From contig DGUF01000199.1 in assembly GCA_002394525.1 (NCBI GenBank), positions 4,036-18,350 on the forward strand: DNA of 14,315 bases, in the 5' to 3' direction. Numbering within the stretch: position 1 is the first letter of the stretch; every line of letters begins with the position of its first letter. Positions 7,288 through 14,079 of the stretch are shown here, piece by piece. Origin of the DNA: Lachnospiraceae bacterium UBA4317. GTDB lineage: Bacteria > Bacillota_A > Clostridia > Lachnospirales > Lachnospiraceae. A program made the translations under genes and the position numbers. The notes below the pieces were generated by a model. That model was not told the origin of the DNA. It saw nothing but the letters and a program-made list of their open reading frames with translations, and did not search any database.

Positions 7288-7299
7288 AAACGCTATAAT
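7270..7299 (+). promoter_or_regulatory. Sigma-A-type promoter for the REC-GGDEF-EAL gene
   Basis: TTGTCA (7270-7275) and a perfect TATAAT (7294-7299) are separated by 18 bp. The -35 lies inside the 3' end of the kinase gene. Transcription would start near 7306, leaving a leader of about 75 nt. That leader contains a perfect 7-bp stem, CGGCCGC (7337-7343) with GCGGCCG (7348-7354), shortly before the ribosome binding site, which could affect translation. Confidence 0.7.
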
Positions 7300-7379
7300 A
7301 ATATGTTACAGAGGAGCAGTCTGCAGGGGACGCAGGCGGCCGCGCGTGCGGCCGGATATTTGCAGGAAGGAAATACACC

Positions 7380-9083
7380 ATGCCGATCAGACGAAAAAAG
7401 GTTGCGGAAGACATCAAGCATCTGGTTCTGGTAGTCGATGATGAGCAGATCAACCGGGAGCTCCTGGGATATATCCTATCTTCAGACTTTGACGTGATCT
7501 ATGCCTGTGACGGCATGGAGGCCATGCAGAAGATCCACGAGCATCAGAGCATGCTCTCTCTTGTGCTGCTCGATCTGAAGATGCCGGTCATGGACGGCTT
7601 CGCCGTGCTCGCAAGGATGCGGGAGGAACAGCTCCTCTCCAGGATCCCTGTGATCGTCCTGACCTCGGAGAAGCAGGCAGAGGTCAAAAGCCTTCGGGCG
7701 GGCGCGGTCGACTTTATCACCAAGCCCTATGATCTCCCGGAAGTCATCCTGGCCAGGGTCCAGCGCAACATCGACCTGGCCGAGGACTCCAAGATCATTC
7801 AGGCGACGGAATACGACGGCCTGACAGGACTTTATATGCGGGAATATTTTCACCAGTACGCCGCCCAGCTCGACCAGTACCACGCGGAGCTGCCCATGGA
7901 CGCGCTAACCCTCAATATCAATCACTTCCACCTGATCAACGAGCTCAACGGCAAGGAATACGGGGACAAGGTCCTGCGCCAGATCGGCGACGACCTCCGC
8001 GCCGGCCTGCAGAACGTCCGGGGCCTGGCCAGCCGGACAACGGCCGACAATTTTTACATTTACTGCGAGCACAGGGACAGCTATGAGAAATTGATGAACC
8101 AGCTGCAGGCAGGCATATCCGACCTCCTCCACAGCGACCGCATCAGCCTCCGCCTGGGCGTCTATCCGAACGTGGACAAGACCGTCGACGTCGAGCGCAG
8201 GTTTGACCGGGCCCAGCTGGCCTGCAATACCATCCGCGGCAATTATACCCAGTCCATCGCCTATTACGACCAGGCCCTCTATGAAAAAGAGATCTTTTCG
8301 GAGCACCTGATCGAAGACATCGACGAGGCGATCGAAAAGAAGCATCTCAAAGTCTACTACCAGCCCAAATACGGGATCCAGGGCAGCAGACCGGTCCTGC
8401 AGAGTGCCGAGGCCCTGATCCGCTGGATCCACCCCACGATCGGCATGATCAGCCCGGGCATGTTCATCCCCCTGTTTGAAGAGAACGGCCTGATCCGCAA
8501 GCTGGACCGCTTTGTCTGGAGAGAGGCGGCAGCCCAGATCGCCGCCTGGAAGGAAAAGTTCGGCAGGATCATCCCGGTCTCCGTCAATGTGTCCCGCATC
8601 GACATCTATGACCCCTCCCTCCCGGAGGAGTTCAGTGCCCTGATGAAGGACCACCTGCTGGCGCCCGCGGACTATCTCCTGGAGATCACCGAAAGCGCCT
8701 ACTCGGAGGAATCAGACCAGCTGATCAGCTCTGTGGAAAAGCTCCGCAGCCTGGGCTTCAAAGTCGAGATGGATGACTTCGGCTCCGGCTACTCCTCCCT
8801 CAACACCCTTTCCATCCTCCCCATCGATGTCCTCAAGCTGGATATGGGCTTTGTCAAGGAGGTCGATACCGACCCCAGAAAACACCGCCTGGTCGAGATC
8901 ATCATGGAGATCGCCAAATACCTGGCCGTGCCTATGATCGCCGAGGGCGTCGAGACCGCACCGCAGCTGGAGAGCCTGCGGGCCCTGGGCTGCGACATCG
9001 TGCAGGGCTACTACTTCTCCAGGCCCCTGCCGCCTGAGGAATTTGAAAAACTGATTACGGATGAAGCCGGGAGACCGGCCTGA
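7380..9083 (+). CDS. Response regulator with REC, degenerate GGDEF and EAL domains (c-di-GMP phosphodiesterase)
   Basis: This 567-aa cytoplasmic protein is predicted to hydrolyse cyclic di-GMP under control of phosphorylation. REC spans about residues 14-130: acidic pair Asp20/Asp21, phosphoacceptor Asp65 in VLLDLKMPVMDG, Thr95 and Lys115 (TKPY). The middle domain (about 143-300) opens like a GGDEF domain (DGLTGLYMREYF), but the signature is TADNF, so cyclase activity should be lost. The EAL domain (about 308-560) keeps the key residues: EAL, Asn in SVNVS, Glu in EITES, the acidic pair in MDDFGSGYSSL, Lys in LKLD, Glu in AEGVE and Gln in QGYYFSRP. It should therefore be active. AGGAAGG stands before the ATG. 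It is monocistronic, with its own promoter and terminator, and no histidine kinase lies in the window. The input kinase and the output behaviour are unknown. Confidence 0.93.
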   Translation: MPIRRKKVAEDIKHLVLVVDDEQINRELLGYILSSDFDVIYACDGMEAMQKIHEHQSMLSLVLLDLKMPVMDGFAVLARMREEQLLSRIPVIVLTSEKQAEVKSLRAGAVDFITKPYDLPEVILARVQRNIDLAEDSKIIQATEYDGLTGLYMREYFHQYAAQLDQYHAELPMDALTLNINHFHLINELNGKEYGDKVLRQIGDDLRAGLQNVRGLASRTTADNFYIYCEHRDSYEKLMNQLQAGISDLLHSDRISLRLGVYPNVDKTVDVERRFDRAQLACNTIRGNYTQSIAYYDQALYEKEIFSEHLIEDIDEAIEKKHLKVYYQPKYGIQGSRPVLQSAEALIRWIHPTIGMISPGMFIPLFEENGLIRKLDRFVWREAAAQIAAWKEKFGRIIPVSVNVSRIDIYDPSLPEEFSALMKDHLLAPADYLLEITESAYSEESDQLISSVEKLRSLGFKVEMDDFGSGYSSLNTLSILPIDVLKLDMGFVKEVDTDPRKHRLVEIIMEIAKYLAVPMIAEGVETAPQLESLRALGCDIVQGYYFSRPLPPEEFEKLITDEAGRPA

Positions 9084-9087
9084 CCTG

Positions 9088-9120
9088 AGTCGGGGGACGA
9101 ACTGTCGTCCCCCGACTTTT
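9088..9120 (+). terminator. Strong intrinsic terminator after the EAL gene
   Basis: A perfect 13-bp stem is formed by AGTCGGGGGACGA (9088-9100) and TCGTCCCCCGACT (9105-9117), with an ACTG loop and a short T-tract to 9120. It lies only 5 bp past the stop codon. Confidence 0.92.
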
Positions 9121-9248
9121 CGCGCCTCCTGGCCTCTGCGCCCCCCGATTCATGCCGTCCCCGGCTCGCTCCCCCCTCCTTCACTCTGTGCCTTTCCCAC
9201 TGATTTATACAAAAAAGCCAAAATATACATCACACTTTCACTTAGGGC

Positions 9249-9294
9249 TTGTTTTGTCAGGCATAGTTCAGTATAATATCACTGCGCTGTGATA
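9249..9294 (+). promoter_or_regulatory. Promoter with overlapping inverted repeat for the amino acid transporter operon
   Basis: TTGTTT (9249-9254) and a perfect TATAAT (9272-9277) are 17 bp apart. Overlapping the -10 and the expected start site is an inverted repeat, TATCAC (9277-9282) with GTGATA (9289-9294), placed as a repressor operator would be. The regulator is unknown. The leader continues with a perfect 8-bp stem CCGGCTGA/TCAGCCGG (9319-9338). The stretch from 9121 to about 9205 upstream is strongly C/T-rich and holds no gene. Confidence 0.6.
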
Positions 9295-9371
9295 AATAAC
9301 TAAATCACCGGGCGCCGGCCGGCTGAATCATCAGCCGGATAACAATTGGAATAGTGACGGGAGGATTAGAA

Positions 9372-10292
9372 ATGAAAAAGAAGATAGCAGTTTTACTGGC
9401 AGGCGTTCTGTGCGCGGGTCTGCTCACTGCCTGCGGCGGTTCGGGAAGCGCGGGTTCCTCCGCTCCGGCAGCCACAGACGCAGCAAAGGAAGAGACGGAA
9501 GAGACTGTAGAGGCCACGGACGCTGCAGGAACGGCGGAAGCCCCCGCGGCAGAGGAAGGCAGGACATTTACTGTGGGATTTGACGCGGAATATCCGCCTT
9601 ATGGCTATAAGGATGAGGAGACCGGTGATTATACGGGCTTTGACCTTGAACTGGCCCAGGAGGTCTGCAACCGCCGCGGCTGGACCCTGGTCAAGCAGCC
9701 GATCGACTGGGACGCCAAGGATATGGAGATCAACTCCGGTGCCATCGACTGCCTCTGGAACGGTATGACCTACACGGGACGTGAAGAGGATTACACCTGG
9801 AGTGAGCCCTATGTAGACAATTCCATTGTCATCGCCGTCAATGCCGATTCCGATATCCAGACCAAAGCGGACCTGGCCGGCAAGATGGTCGTCGCTCAGG
9901 CGGCTTCCTCTGCGGACACTGCCCTGGTCAATGATCCCGGCGACGGCTCCAACGACGAGAACCTCAAGCTCAGGGAGAGCTTTGCCGGCTACGAGACCAT
10001 CAAGGACTACAATGACGCCTTCATGCAGATGGCGGCCGGTGTCTATGATGCCATCGCTGTCGATATCGGTGTCGCCCAGTACCAGCTGGCCGCCAACGAG
10101 GGCAAGTACAGGATTCTGGAGGAGCCCCTCTCCACAGAGCAGTACGCGATCGCCTTCGCCAAGGGCAATGAAGAGCTGCGCGACCAGGTCCAGGAGACCC
10201 TGAATGAAATGGCCGCCGACGGCACGGTGGAAAAGATTGTCGCCAACTACGCGGATTACAACCTGCCCGAAATGCTGATCATCGGCAAGTAA
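9372..10292 (+). CDS. Polar amino acid-binding lipoprotein (SBP family 3)
   Basis: This 306-aa extracellular receptor captures an amino acid for the importer encoded next to it. The lipoprotein signal is MKKK, a hydrophobic core, and lipobox LTAC with Cys21 as the lipidated residue. A Ser/Gly/Ala then Glu-rich tether runs to about residue 57. The family 3 fold starts at TFTVGFDAEYPPYGY, with GFDLELAQEV and the ligand-contact region NGMTYTGRE, whose Arg usually binds the substrate carboxylate. I place the start at the ATG at 9372, seven bases after GGGAGG (9359-9364). The in-frame GTG at 9354 lies upstream of that site and would spoil the signal peptide. Operon position and family say polar amino acid; the exact substrate (cystine, glutamine, arginine or histidine, for example) cannot be read from the sequence. 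Confidence 0.93.
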   Translation: MKKKIAVLLAGVLCAGLLTACGGSGSAGSSAPAATDAAKEETEETVEATDAAGTAEAPAAEEGRTFTVGFDAEYPPYGYKDEETGDYTGFDLELAQEVCNRRGWTLVKQPIDWDAKDMEINSGAIDCLWNGMTYTGREEDYTWSEPYVDNSIVIAVNADSDIQTKADLAGKMVVAQAASSADTALVNDPGDGSNDENLKLRESFAGYETIKDYNDAFMQMAAGVYDAIAVDIGVAQYQLAANEGKYRILEEPLSTEQYAIAFAKGNEELRDQVQETLNEMAADGTVEKIVANYADYNLPEMLIIGK

Positions 10293-10323
10293 ACTCTTTA
10301 TTCTTTACACGGGTCTGACAGGA

Positions 10324-10377
10324 CGCCTGCGGGCCGGCCCTTTCCCATGGAGGGGCCGGAACCTGCAGGCGGCTTTT
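10324..10377 (+). terminator. Intra-operon attenuator-type hairpin between binding protein and permease
   Basis: CGCCTGC (10324-10330) pairs with GCAGGCG (10365-10371), and CCGGCCC (10334-10340) pairs with GGGCCGG (10353-10359), separated by an internal loop. TTTT follows at 10374-10377. It is placed after the binding-protein gene but within the operon, as expected for partial termination that yields more binding protein than membrane components. It could also protect the upstream message from 3' decay. Confidence 0.65.
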
Positions 10378-10440
10378 GCGCAGAATGTTCATTCCTGTCC
10401 CTTCACGAACCTACCGTCCACAAAAGCAGAGGAATACTAC

Positions 10441-11091
10441 ATGGAATTTGTATCAATCGTACAGCAGATCATCGGCGGATTTGGAACCACGCTGTTCATT
10501 TTCTTTTTCACACTTCTTTTCTCAATGCCTCTGGGCATCCTGTTCGCCCTGGCCAGAATGAGTAAATTCAAGCCCCTCAACCTTTTCATGCAGGTGTGCA
10601 TCTCGATCCTGCGCGGAACCCCCCTCATGCTGCAGCTGATCGTGGTCTTCTTTATGCCCTATTATGTGTTCGGCATCAAGCTTTCCACCAGCTGGCGCGT
10701 CTATGCGGCCCTGATCGGCTTTTCGGTCAACTACGCGGCCTATTTCGGGGAGATCTTCCGGGCCGGGATCCAGGCCGTACCGATCGGCCAGCACGAGGCC
10801 GCAGAGGTCCTGGGCTTCACGAAGGCGCAGACCTTCTGGAAGATCGTCTTTCCCCAGATGGTCAAGCGGGTCGTCCCCCCTGTGACCAACGAAGTGATCA
10901 CCCTGGTCAAGGACACCTCCATGGCATTCGCGATCGCCTATGCCGAGATGTTCACCATGGCAAAGCAGGTGGCGGCGGCCCAGTCCAACATCATGCCCCT
11001 CTTTGTCGCCGGCCTGTTTTATTACATCTTTAACAGCTTAGTCGCATGGGTCATGGGCAGAGTGGAAAAGAGCCTGTCCTATTTTGAGTAA
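10441..11091 (+). CDS. Polar amino acid ABC transporter permease (HisMQ family)
   Basis: This 216-aa integral membrane protein forms the translocation channel, probably as a homodimer since no second permease gene is present. Hydrophobic segments lie at about residues 12-34, 58-80, 86-106, 150-170 and 185-206. The cytoplasmic EAA loop that docks the ATPase is clear ([22 protein letters not shown], residues about 117-138, quoted in two parts: [11 protein letters not shown] and [11 protein letters not shown]). The family hallmark [16 protein letters not shown] follows. AGAGGA lies seven bases before the ATG. It follows the binding protein by 148 bp, across the attenuator-like hairpin, and ends 10 bp before the ATPase. 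Length and topology are normal for the family. Confidence 0.93.
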   Translation: MEFVSIVQQIIGGFGTTLFIFFFTLLFSMPLGILFALARMSKFKPLNLFMQVCISILRGTPLMLQLIVVFFMPYYVFGIKLSTSWRVYAALIGFSVNYAAYFGEIFRAGIQAVPIGQHEAAEVLGFTKAQTFWKIVFPQMVKRVVPPVTNEVITLVKDTSMAFAIAYAEMFTMAKQVAAAQSNIMPLFVAGLFYYIFNSLVAWVMGRVEKSLSYFE

Positions 11092-11101
11092 GGAGGAGAG
11101 C

Positions 11102-11881
11102 ATGAGCCTGTTTGAGATCAACAATGTGAGAAAGACATTCGGCAGCCTGACCGTCCTCCACGACATCTCCGTCTCCGTCAACGAAGGCGAGGTCGTCGCC
11201 ATCATCGGCCCCTCGGGCAGCGGCAAATCCACCCTGCTCCGCTGCGCGACCATGCTGGAGACCATGGACAGCGGCTCCCTGATCTACCTGGGAGAGAAGG
11301 CGGCCGACAACAACGCCGAGGGAAAGACAGTCTATGCCTCCCCCGCCGACCTGCGCAGGATCAAGGGATATTTCGGCCTCGTCTTCCAGAATTTCAACCT
11401 CTTTCCCCACTTCTCGGTCCTCCGCAACCTGACCGAGGCCCCGATCCATGTCCAGAAAAGAGAACGGGCAGAGGTGGAAAAGGAGGCCATGGAGCTTCTG
11501 CGCAAGATGGGCCTGGAGGGCAAGGAACACGCCTACCCCCAGCAGCTCTCCGGCGGCCAGCAGCAGCGCGTCGCCATCGCCAGAGCCCTCACCATGAACC
11601 CCAAAATGCTCTTTTTTGACGAGCCCACATCCGCCCTCGACCCCGAACTGACCGGAGAGATTCTCAAGGTCATCCGCCAGCTGGCCGATGAAAAGATGAC
11701 CATGGTCATCGTGACCCACGAAATGGGCTTCGCCCGCGACGTGGCGGACAGAGTCATCTTTATGGACGGCGGCTACATCGTCGAAGAAGGCCGCCCGGAG
11801 GACGTGATCAGCAACCCCAAAGAGGAACGCACCAAACAGTTCCTCGCGAGATTTTCCGACCAGGGGGCTATCAAAGAGTAA
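11102..11881 (+). CDS. Polar amino acid ABC transporter ATP-binding protein (GlnQ/HisP type)
   Basis: This 259-aa cytoplasmic ATPase drives the amino acid importer. Walker [10 protein letters not shown] is at residues 36-44. The Q-loop is in [16 protein letters not shown], the signature [15 protein letters not shown], Walker [16 protein letters not shown], and the switch His in [10 protein letters not shown] choose the ATG at 11102, preceded by AAGGAGGA at 11090-11097. The TTG at 11084 that would extend the frame overlaps the permease stop and has no ribosome binding site. Between Walker A and the Q-loop there is a slightly long segment (about residues 62-82, with [11 protein letters not shown]), as seen in some clostridial homologues. 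It completes the binding protein, permease and ATPase set and is followed by a very long palindrome. Confidence 0.95.
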   Translation: MSLFEINNVRKTFGSLTVLHDISVSVNEGEVVAIIGPSGSGKSTLLRCATMLETMDSGSLIYLGEKAADNNAEGKTVYASPADLRRIKGYFGLVFQNFNLFPHFSVLRNLTEAPIHVQKRERAEVEKEAMELLRKMGLEGKEHAYPQQLSGGQQQRVAIARALTMNPKMLFFDEPTSALDPELTGEILKVIRQLADEKMTMVIVTHEMGFARDVADRVIFMDGGYIVEEGRPEDVISNPKEERTKQFLARFSDQGAIKE

Positions 11882-11887
11882 GTCAGG

Positions 11888-11956
11888 GGACGTATCAGCT
11901 GACTCATTTTGCCAGGCCAGTGCCCGGGCAAAATGAGACGGCTGATACGTCCTTTT
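11888..11956 (+). repeat. Long REP-like palindrome, also a terminator, after the ATPase gene
   Basis: A 26-nt arm (11888-11913, starting GGACGTATCAGC) pairs with 11927-11952 (ending GCTGATACGTCC) with only one G-T wobble and one A-A mismatch. The loop is 13 nt and can itself pair partly. TTTT at 11953-11956 makes it a working intrinsic terminator candidate. The length and the GGGGACG edge resemble dispersed REP/REPIN-like palindromes seen in clostridial genomes. The REP assignment is inference. Confidence 0.8.
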
Positions 11957-11972
11957 CTTTGAACCACCGGGC

Positions 11973-12037
11973 GAGTCACCGGGGACGTAACAGTCTGACT
12001 CACTATTCACCATGAGTCACCGGTGACACACCGGGGA
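11973..12037 (+). repeat. Degenerate second copy of the palindrome edge
   Basis: The edge GGGGACGTATCAG..CTGACTCA of the palindrome recurs as GGGGACGTAACAG..CTGACTCA from about 11981 to 12002. GAGTCACCGG occurs twice (11973-11982 and 12014-12023), GACTCA at 11997-12002 faces TGAGTC at 12013-12018, and GTCACCGGTGAC (12016-12027) is a perfect 12-bp palindrome. This suggests a decayed second element beside the intact one. Confidence 0.6.
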
Positions 12038-12101
12038 TTCCATGGGAACAAGGTGCTCCTGGCTGTGACAGACCGCCTCCCCTATTCATCTGGAGAAAAA
12101 T

Positions 12102-12902
12102 ATGGCAGAAAAAACAGATCTCAGAATTCTCAGAATCGTAATGGCAGACCCGGCAGGAAACCGGACTGCCATCGTCAGAACATTCGTGCCGGCCCCCCTG
12201 CGAGCCCGGACAGCCGCAGAGATCATGCAGATCCGCAGCCTCCATGCCGAGCAGGTCGGATTTGAGACCACCCCGCTGGCGGGAGGCGCCGGACGTCTGG
12301 AAATGATGGGCGGCGAATTCTGCGGGAACGCCGCCAGAAGCTACGGATACCTGCTCAGCACGGAGCGTGCGGATCAAAATGAAGAGATCCTGATCGAGAT
12401 CTCCGGTCACACAGGCCTGCTCAAAGTGAGCTGCGACCCTGCCCGGAAACGATCCTTTGCACGGATGCCGATGCCCCGGAGGCTGGACTATTCTCCGGAG
12501 GGCCTGCCCATGGTCATCAGTGAGGGAATCACCCACATGATCCTGGAAAACACAGACCCGGATCCGGACCTGATCCGCCGCATGGTCGACCGATACGGAA
12601 AAAAATACGAGGCCTTCGGCATGATGTTCCTCAGAGAGGACAGACTGGTCCCCGTCGTGTACGTGGAAGCTGCCGGATCCCTGGTCTATGAGTCCTCCTG
12701 CGGCAGCGGCTCCCTTGCTGCCGCCTGGTACCAGGATGGGAGAGCCTCCCGCGGACTGGAGCCCGGCCGGGAGACCCTCTACACATATAAAGAACCCGGC
12801 GGAGAAATCCTGATCCGCCTGCACCGTGAAGAAGACGGAAGCCTGACCGGAGAAATGGGAGGAGAGATCCTTCTGGAACCGGAGCGGACAGTGACCCTGT
12901 AA
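12102..12902 (+). CDS. DapF-fold amino acid racemase, CntK (histidine racemase)-like
   Basis: This 266-aa protein belongs to the cofactor-independent, two-cysteine racemase/epimerase fold of diaminopimelate epimerase. The first catalytic Cys is Cys74 in GGEFCGNAAR and the second is Cys200 in ESSCGSGS. True DapF usually reads CGNG.R and ACGTG. The form here, with DPAGN at residues 16-20, HAEQVGFE at 49-56, AFGMMF, and PGGEI near the end, matches my recollection of staphylococcal CntK, which makes D-histidine for staphylopine. GGAG at 12092-12095 lies six bases before the ATG. No lysine-pathway or metallophore gene is adjacent; the upstream neighbour is the amino acid importer, on a separate transcript. 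The two-Cys racemase chemistry is well supported. Histidine as substrate is inference, and another amino acid or DAP remains possible. Confidence 0.82.
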   Translation: MAEKTDLRILRIVMADPAGNRTAIVRTFVPAPLRARTAAEIMQIRSLHAEQVGFETTPLAGGAGRLEMMGGEFCGNAARSYGYLLSTERADQNEEILIEISGHTGLLKVSCDPARKRSFARMPMPRRLDYSPEGLPMVISEGITHMILENTDPDPDLIRRMVDRYGKKYEAFGMMFLREDRLVPVVYVEAAGSLVYESSCGSGSLAAAWYQDGRASRGLEPGRETLYTYKEPGGEILIRLHREEDGSLTGEMGGEILLEPERTVTL

Positions 12903-13292
12903 ATGAGGATTTACCGGGAAAGGACGAGCCAGGATGTGCACATGCCCGGCTCGTCCCTCCCCCTGCAAACCCTCCTTTGTGAAGATTTCACATCCTCTTT
13001 ATAAAGCCCCCCGCCCGGAAAAGACAATTTGCATAATTTGTTTATTATTTTTTGATAATATTATTGCATTTTAGCCAATAAAGTGCTATGCTGATAATAA
13101 CTTAATTGAGTCGCCTGGAGAGAAGAGAGTATGGCTGCACAGAGGTAAGGAACCTCTTTCTTGTGGCATGTATTCTTTTTTTTGTGCAGATAAGGAAAAT
13201 CAGATCTGGCCATGCCGGGGTTTCTTTCGGTCACTGTCAACAGCGCGGAAAAAGGCCTTCAAGGCGCGCAGGCGCCCCGGCACAGGTGGTAT
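12903..13292 (+). other. Gene-free interval: 3' hairpin, AT-rich promoter region and long glpP leader
   Basis: After the racemase gene, GGACGAGCC (12922-12930) pairs with GGCTCGTCC (12948-12956) around a loop containing the palindrome ATGTGCACAT. No T-tract follows, so termination is uncertain. The section 13025-13100 is very AT-rich and holds the glpP promoter and a perfect palindrome ATAATATTAT (13055-13064). The leader from about 13100 holds AGAGGT/ACCTCT (13141-13157), a longer-range CTGCAC (13135-13140) with GTGCAG (13184-13189), and a run of eight T (13176-13183). It also has a five-codon open frame (MAAQR) at 13131-13148. I see no credible gene. Confidence 0.5.
13064..13092 (+). promoter_or_regulatory. 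Extended -10 promoter upstream of glpP
   Basis: TTGCAT (13064-13069) and TATGCT (13087-13092) are 17 bp apart, and TG at 13084-13085 gives an extended -10. It lies in the most AT-rich stretch of the window. Transcription from near 13099 would give a leader of almost 200 nt before glpP. Confidence 0.55.
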
Positions 13293-13889
13293 ATGGAGAG
13301 AAATTTTGTAAGCAAGAGAGATTTTGTAAACAAGATAGAGGCGTCCCCGATCATTGCGGCAGTCAAGTCTGACGCTGAGCTGGAGCTGAGCCTCAAATCC
13401 GAAGTGGATGTGATCTTTACTCTTTACGGCGATATCTGTACGATCCCCGCGATCACGGAGAAGATCAAGAGGGCGGGGAGGACGGCCATGGTGCATCTGG
13501 ACCTGATCGCGGGCCTTGCGCCCAAGGAGATCTCGGTCGATTTTATCAGGGACAGGACCTGTGCGGACGGGATCATTACGACGAGAGCCAACCTGATCCG
13601 CCACGCCAGGGACCGGGGGCTGGCCACGGTGCTCCGCTATTTTGTCCTGGACAGCATGGCCCTCGACAATATCGAAAAGCAGGCGAAGCAGCACTATTCC
13701 TCCCAGCCGGATGTGATCGAGATCCTGCCGGGCGTCATCGTCCCCAAGGTGATGAAAAGGATCTGTGCCATGAGCCGGGTGCCGGTCATTGCCGGAGGCC
13801 TGATCCATGACAGGGAGGATGTGATGAACATGCTGGACAGCGGAGCGGTCGCGATCTCGACCAGCTGTCCGGAGGTCTGGGAGATGTGA
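13293..13889 (+). CDS. glpP: Glycerol uptake operon antiterminator GlpP
   Basis: This 198-aa cytoplasmic RNA-binding regulator responds to glycerol 3-phosphate. In Bacillus it prevents termination and stabilises leader RNA of glycerol genes. It is recognised by IEASPIIAAVKSD, MVHLDLIAGL, ADGIITTRANLI, VIEILPGVIVPKVM and PVIAGGLI, and by the C-terminus AVAISTSCPEVWEM. Length agrees with Bacillus GlpP (about 190). I choose the ATG at 13293; the frame is open back to 13212, but the upstream residues are not GlpP-like. The ribosome binding site is weak (AGGTGG at 13284-13289, close to the start). Residues 3-14 are a tandem duplication, RNFVSK then RDFVNK, from an 18-bp repeat, which slightly lengthens the N-terminus. 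It stands 190 bp before glpK, its expected target. Confidence 0.92.
   Translation: MERNFVSKRDFVNKIEASPIIAAVKSDAELELSLKSEVDVIFTLYGDICTIPAITEKIKRAGRTAMVHLDLIAGLAPKEISVDFIRDRTCADGIITTRANLIRHARDRGLATVLRYFVLDSMALDNIEKQAKQHYSSQPDVIEILPGVIVPKVMKRICAMSRVPVIAGGLIHDREDVMNMLDSGAVAISTSCPEVWEM
13303..13338 (+). repeat. 18-bp tandem duplication at the 5' end of glpP
   Basis: ATTTTGTAAGCAAGAGAG (13303-13320) is followed directly by ATTTTGTAAACAAGATAG (13321-13338), 16 of 18 identical. It adds six codons in frame next to the start codon. Confidence 0.85.
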
Positions 13890-13925
13890 ACAGGTGATTA
13901 TGCACGAAAAAGTGTTGATCATAGA

Positions 13926-13950
13926 GGCCTGGGGGCAGGGCCCCGGGGCC
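13926..13950 (+). promoter_or_regulatory. GC-rich hairpin in the glpP-glpK leader, possible GlpP-related site
   Basis: GGCCTGGGGGC (13926-13936) can pair with GCCCCGGGGCC (13940-13950) with one wobble and one mismatch around a 3-nt loop. A second small stem, TGCGG (14044-14048) with CCGCA (14053-14057), precedes the glpK ribosome binding site. Neither has a T-tract, so neither is a classical GlpP-controlled terminator. A role in glpK control is only suggested by position. Confidence 0.3.
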
Positions 13951-14079
13951 GGAAGAGCCTGAACCGGAAGGGATAAGACCGGGACCGGGCGAGGAACGGA
14001 ATTGCACTGTTGACGGAGAGCAGGATAACTATTCATTCAAGGATGCGGGCTTCCGCACCGGAAAAAGGAGGGTATTCTT

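Noticed and set aside
9337..9347. GGATAACAATT, identical to part of the E. coli lac operator
   Set aside because: Only one half-site matches and no symmetric partner is present; it lies in the leader of a native amino acid operon, so chance is the simplest explanation.
13131..13148. Five-codon open frame MAAQR in the glpP leader as a regulatory leader peptide
   Set aside because: It is too short to carry a codon signal, and the GGAG before it is spaced ten bases away; no alternative RNA structures clearly depend on it.
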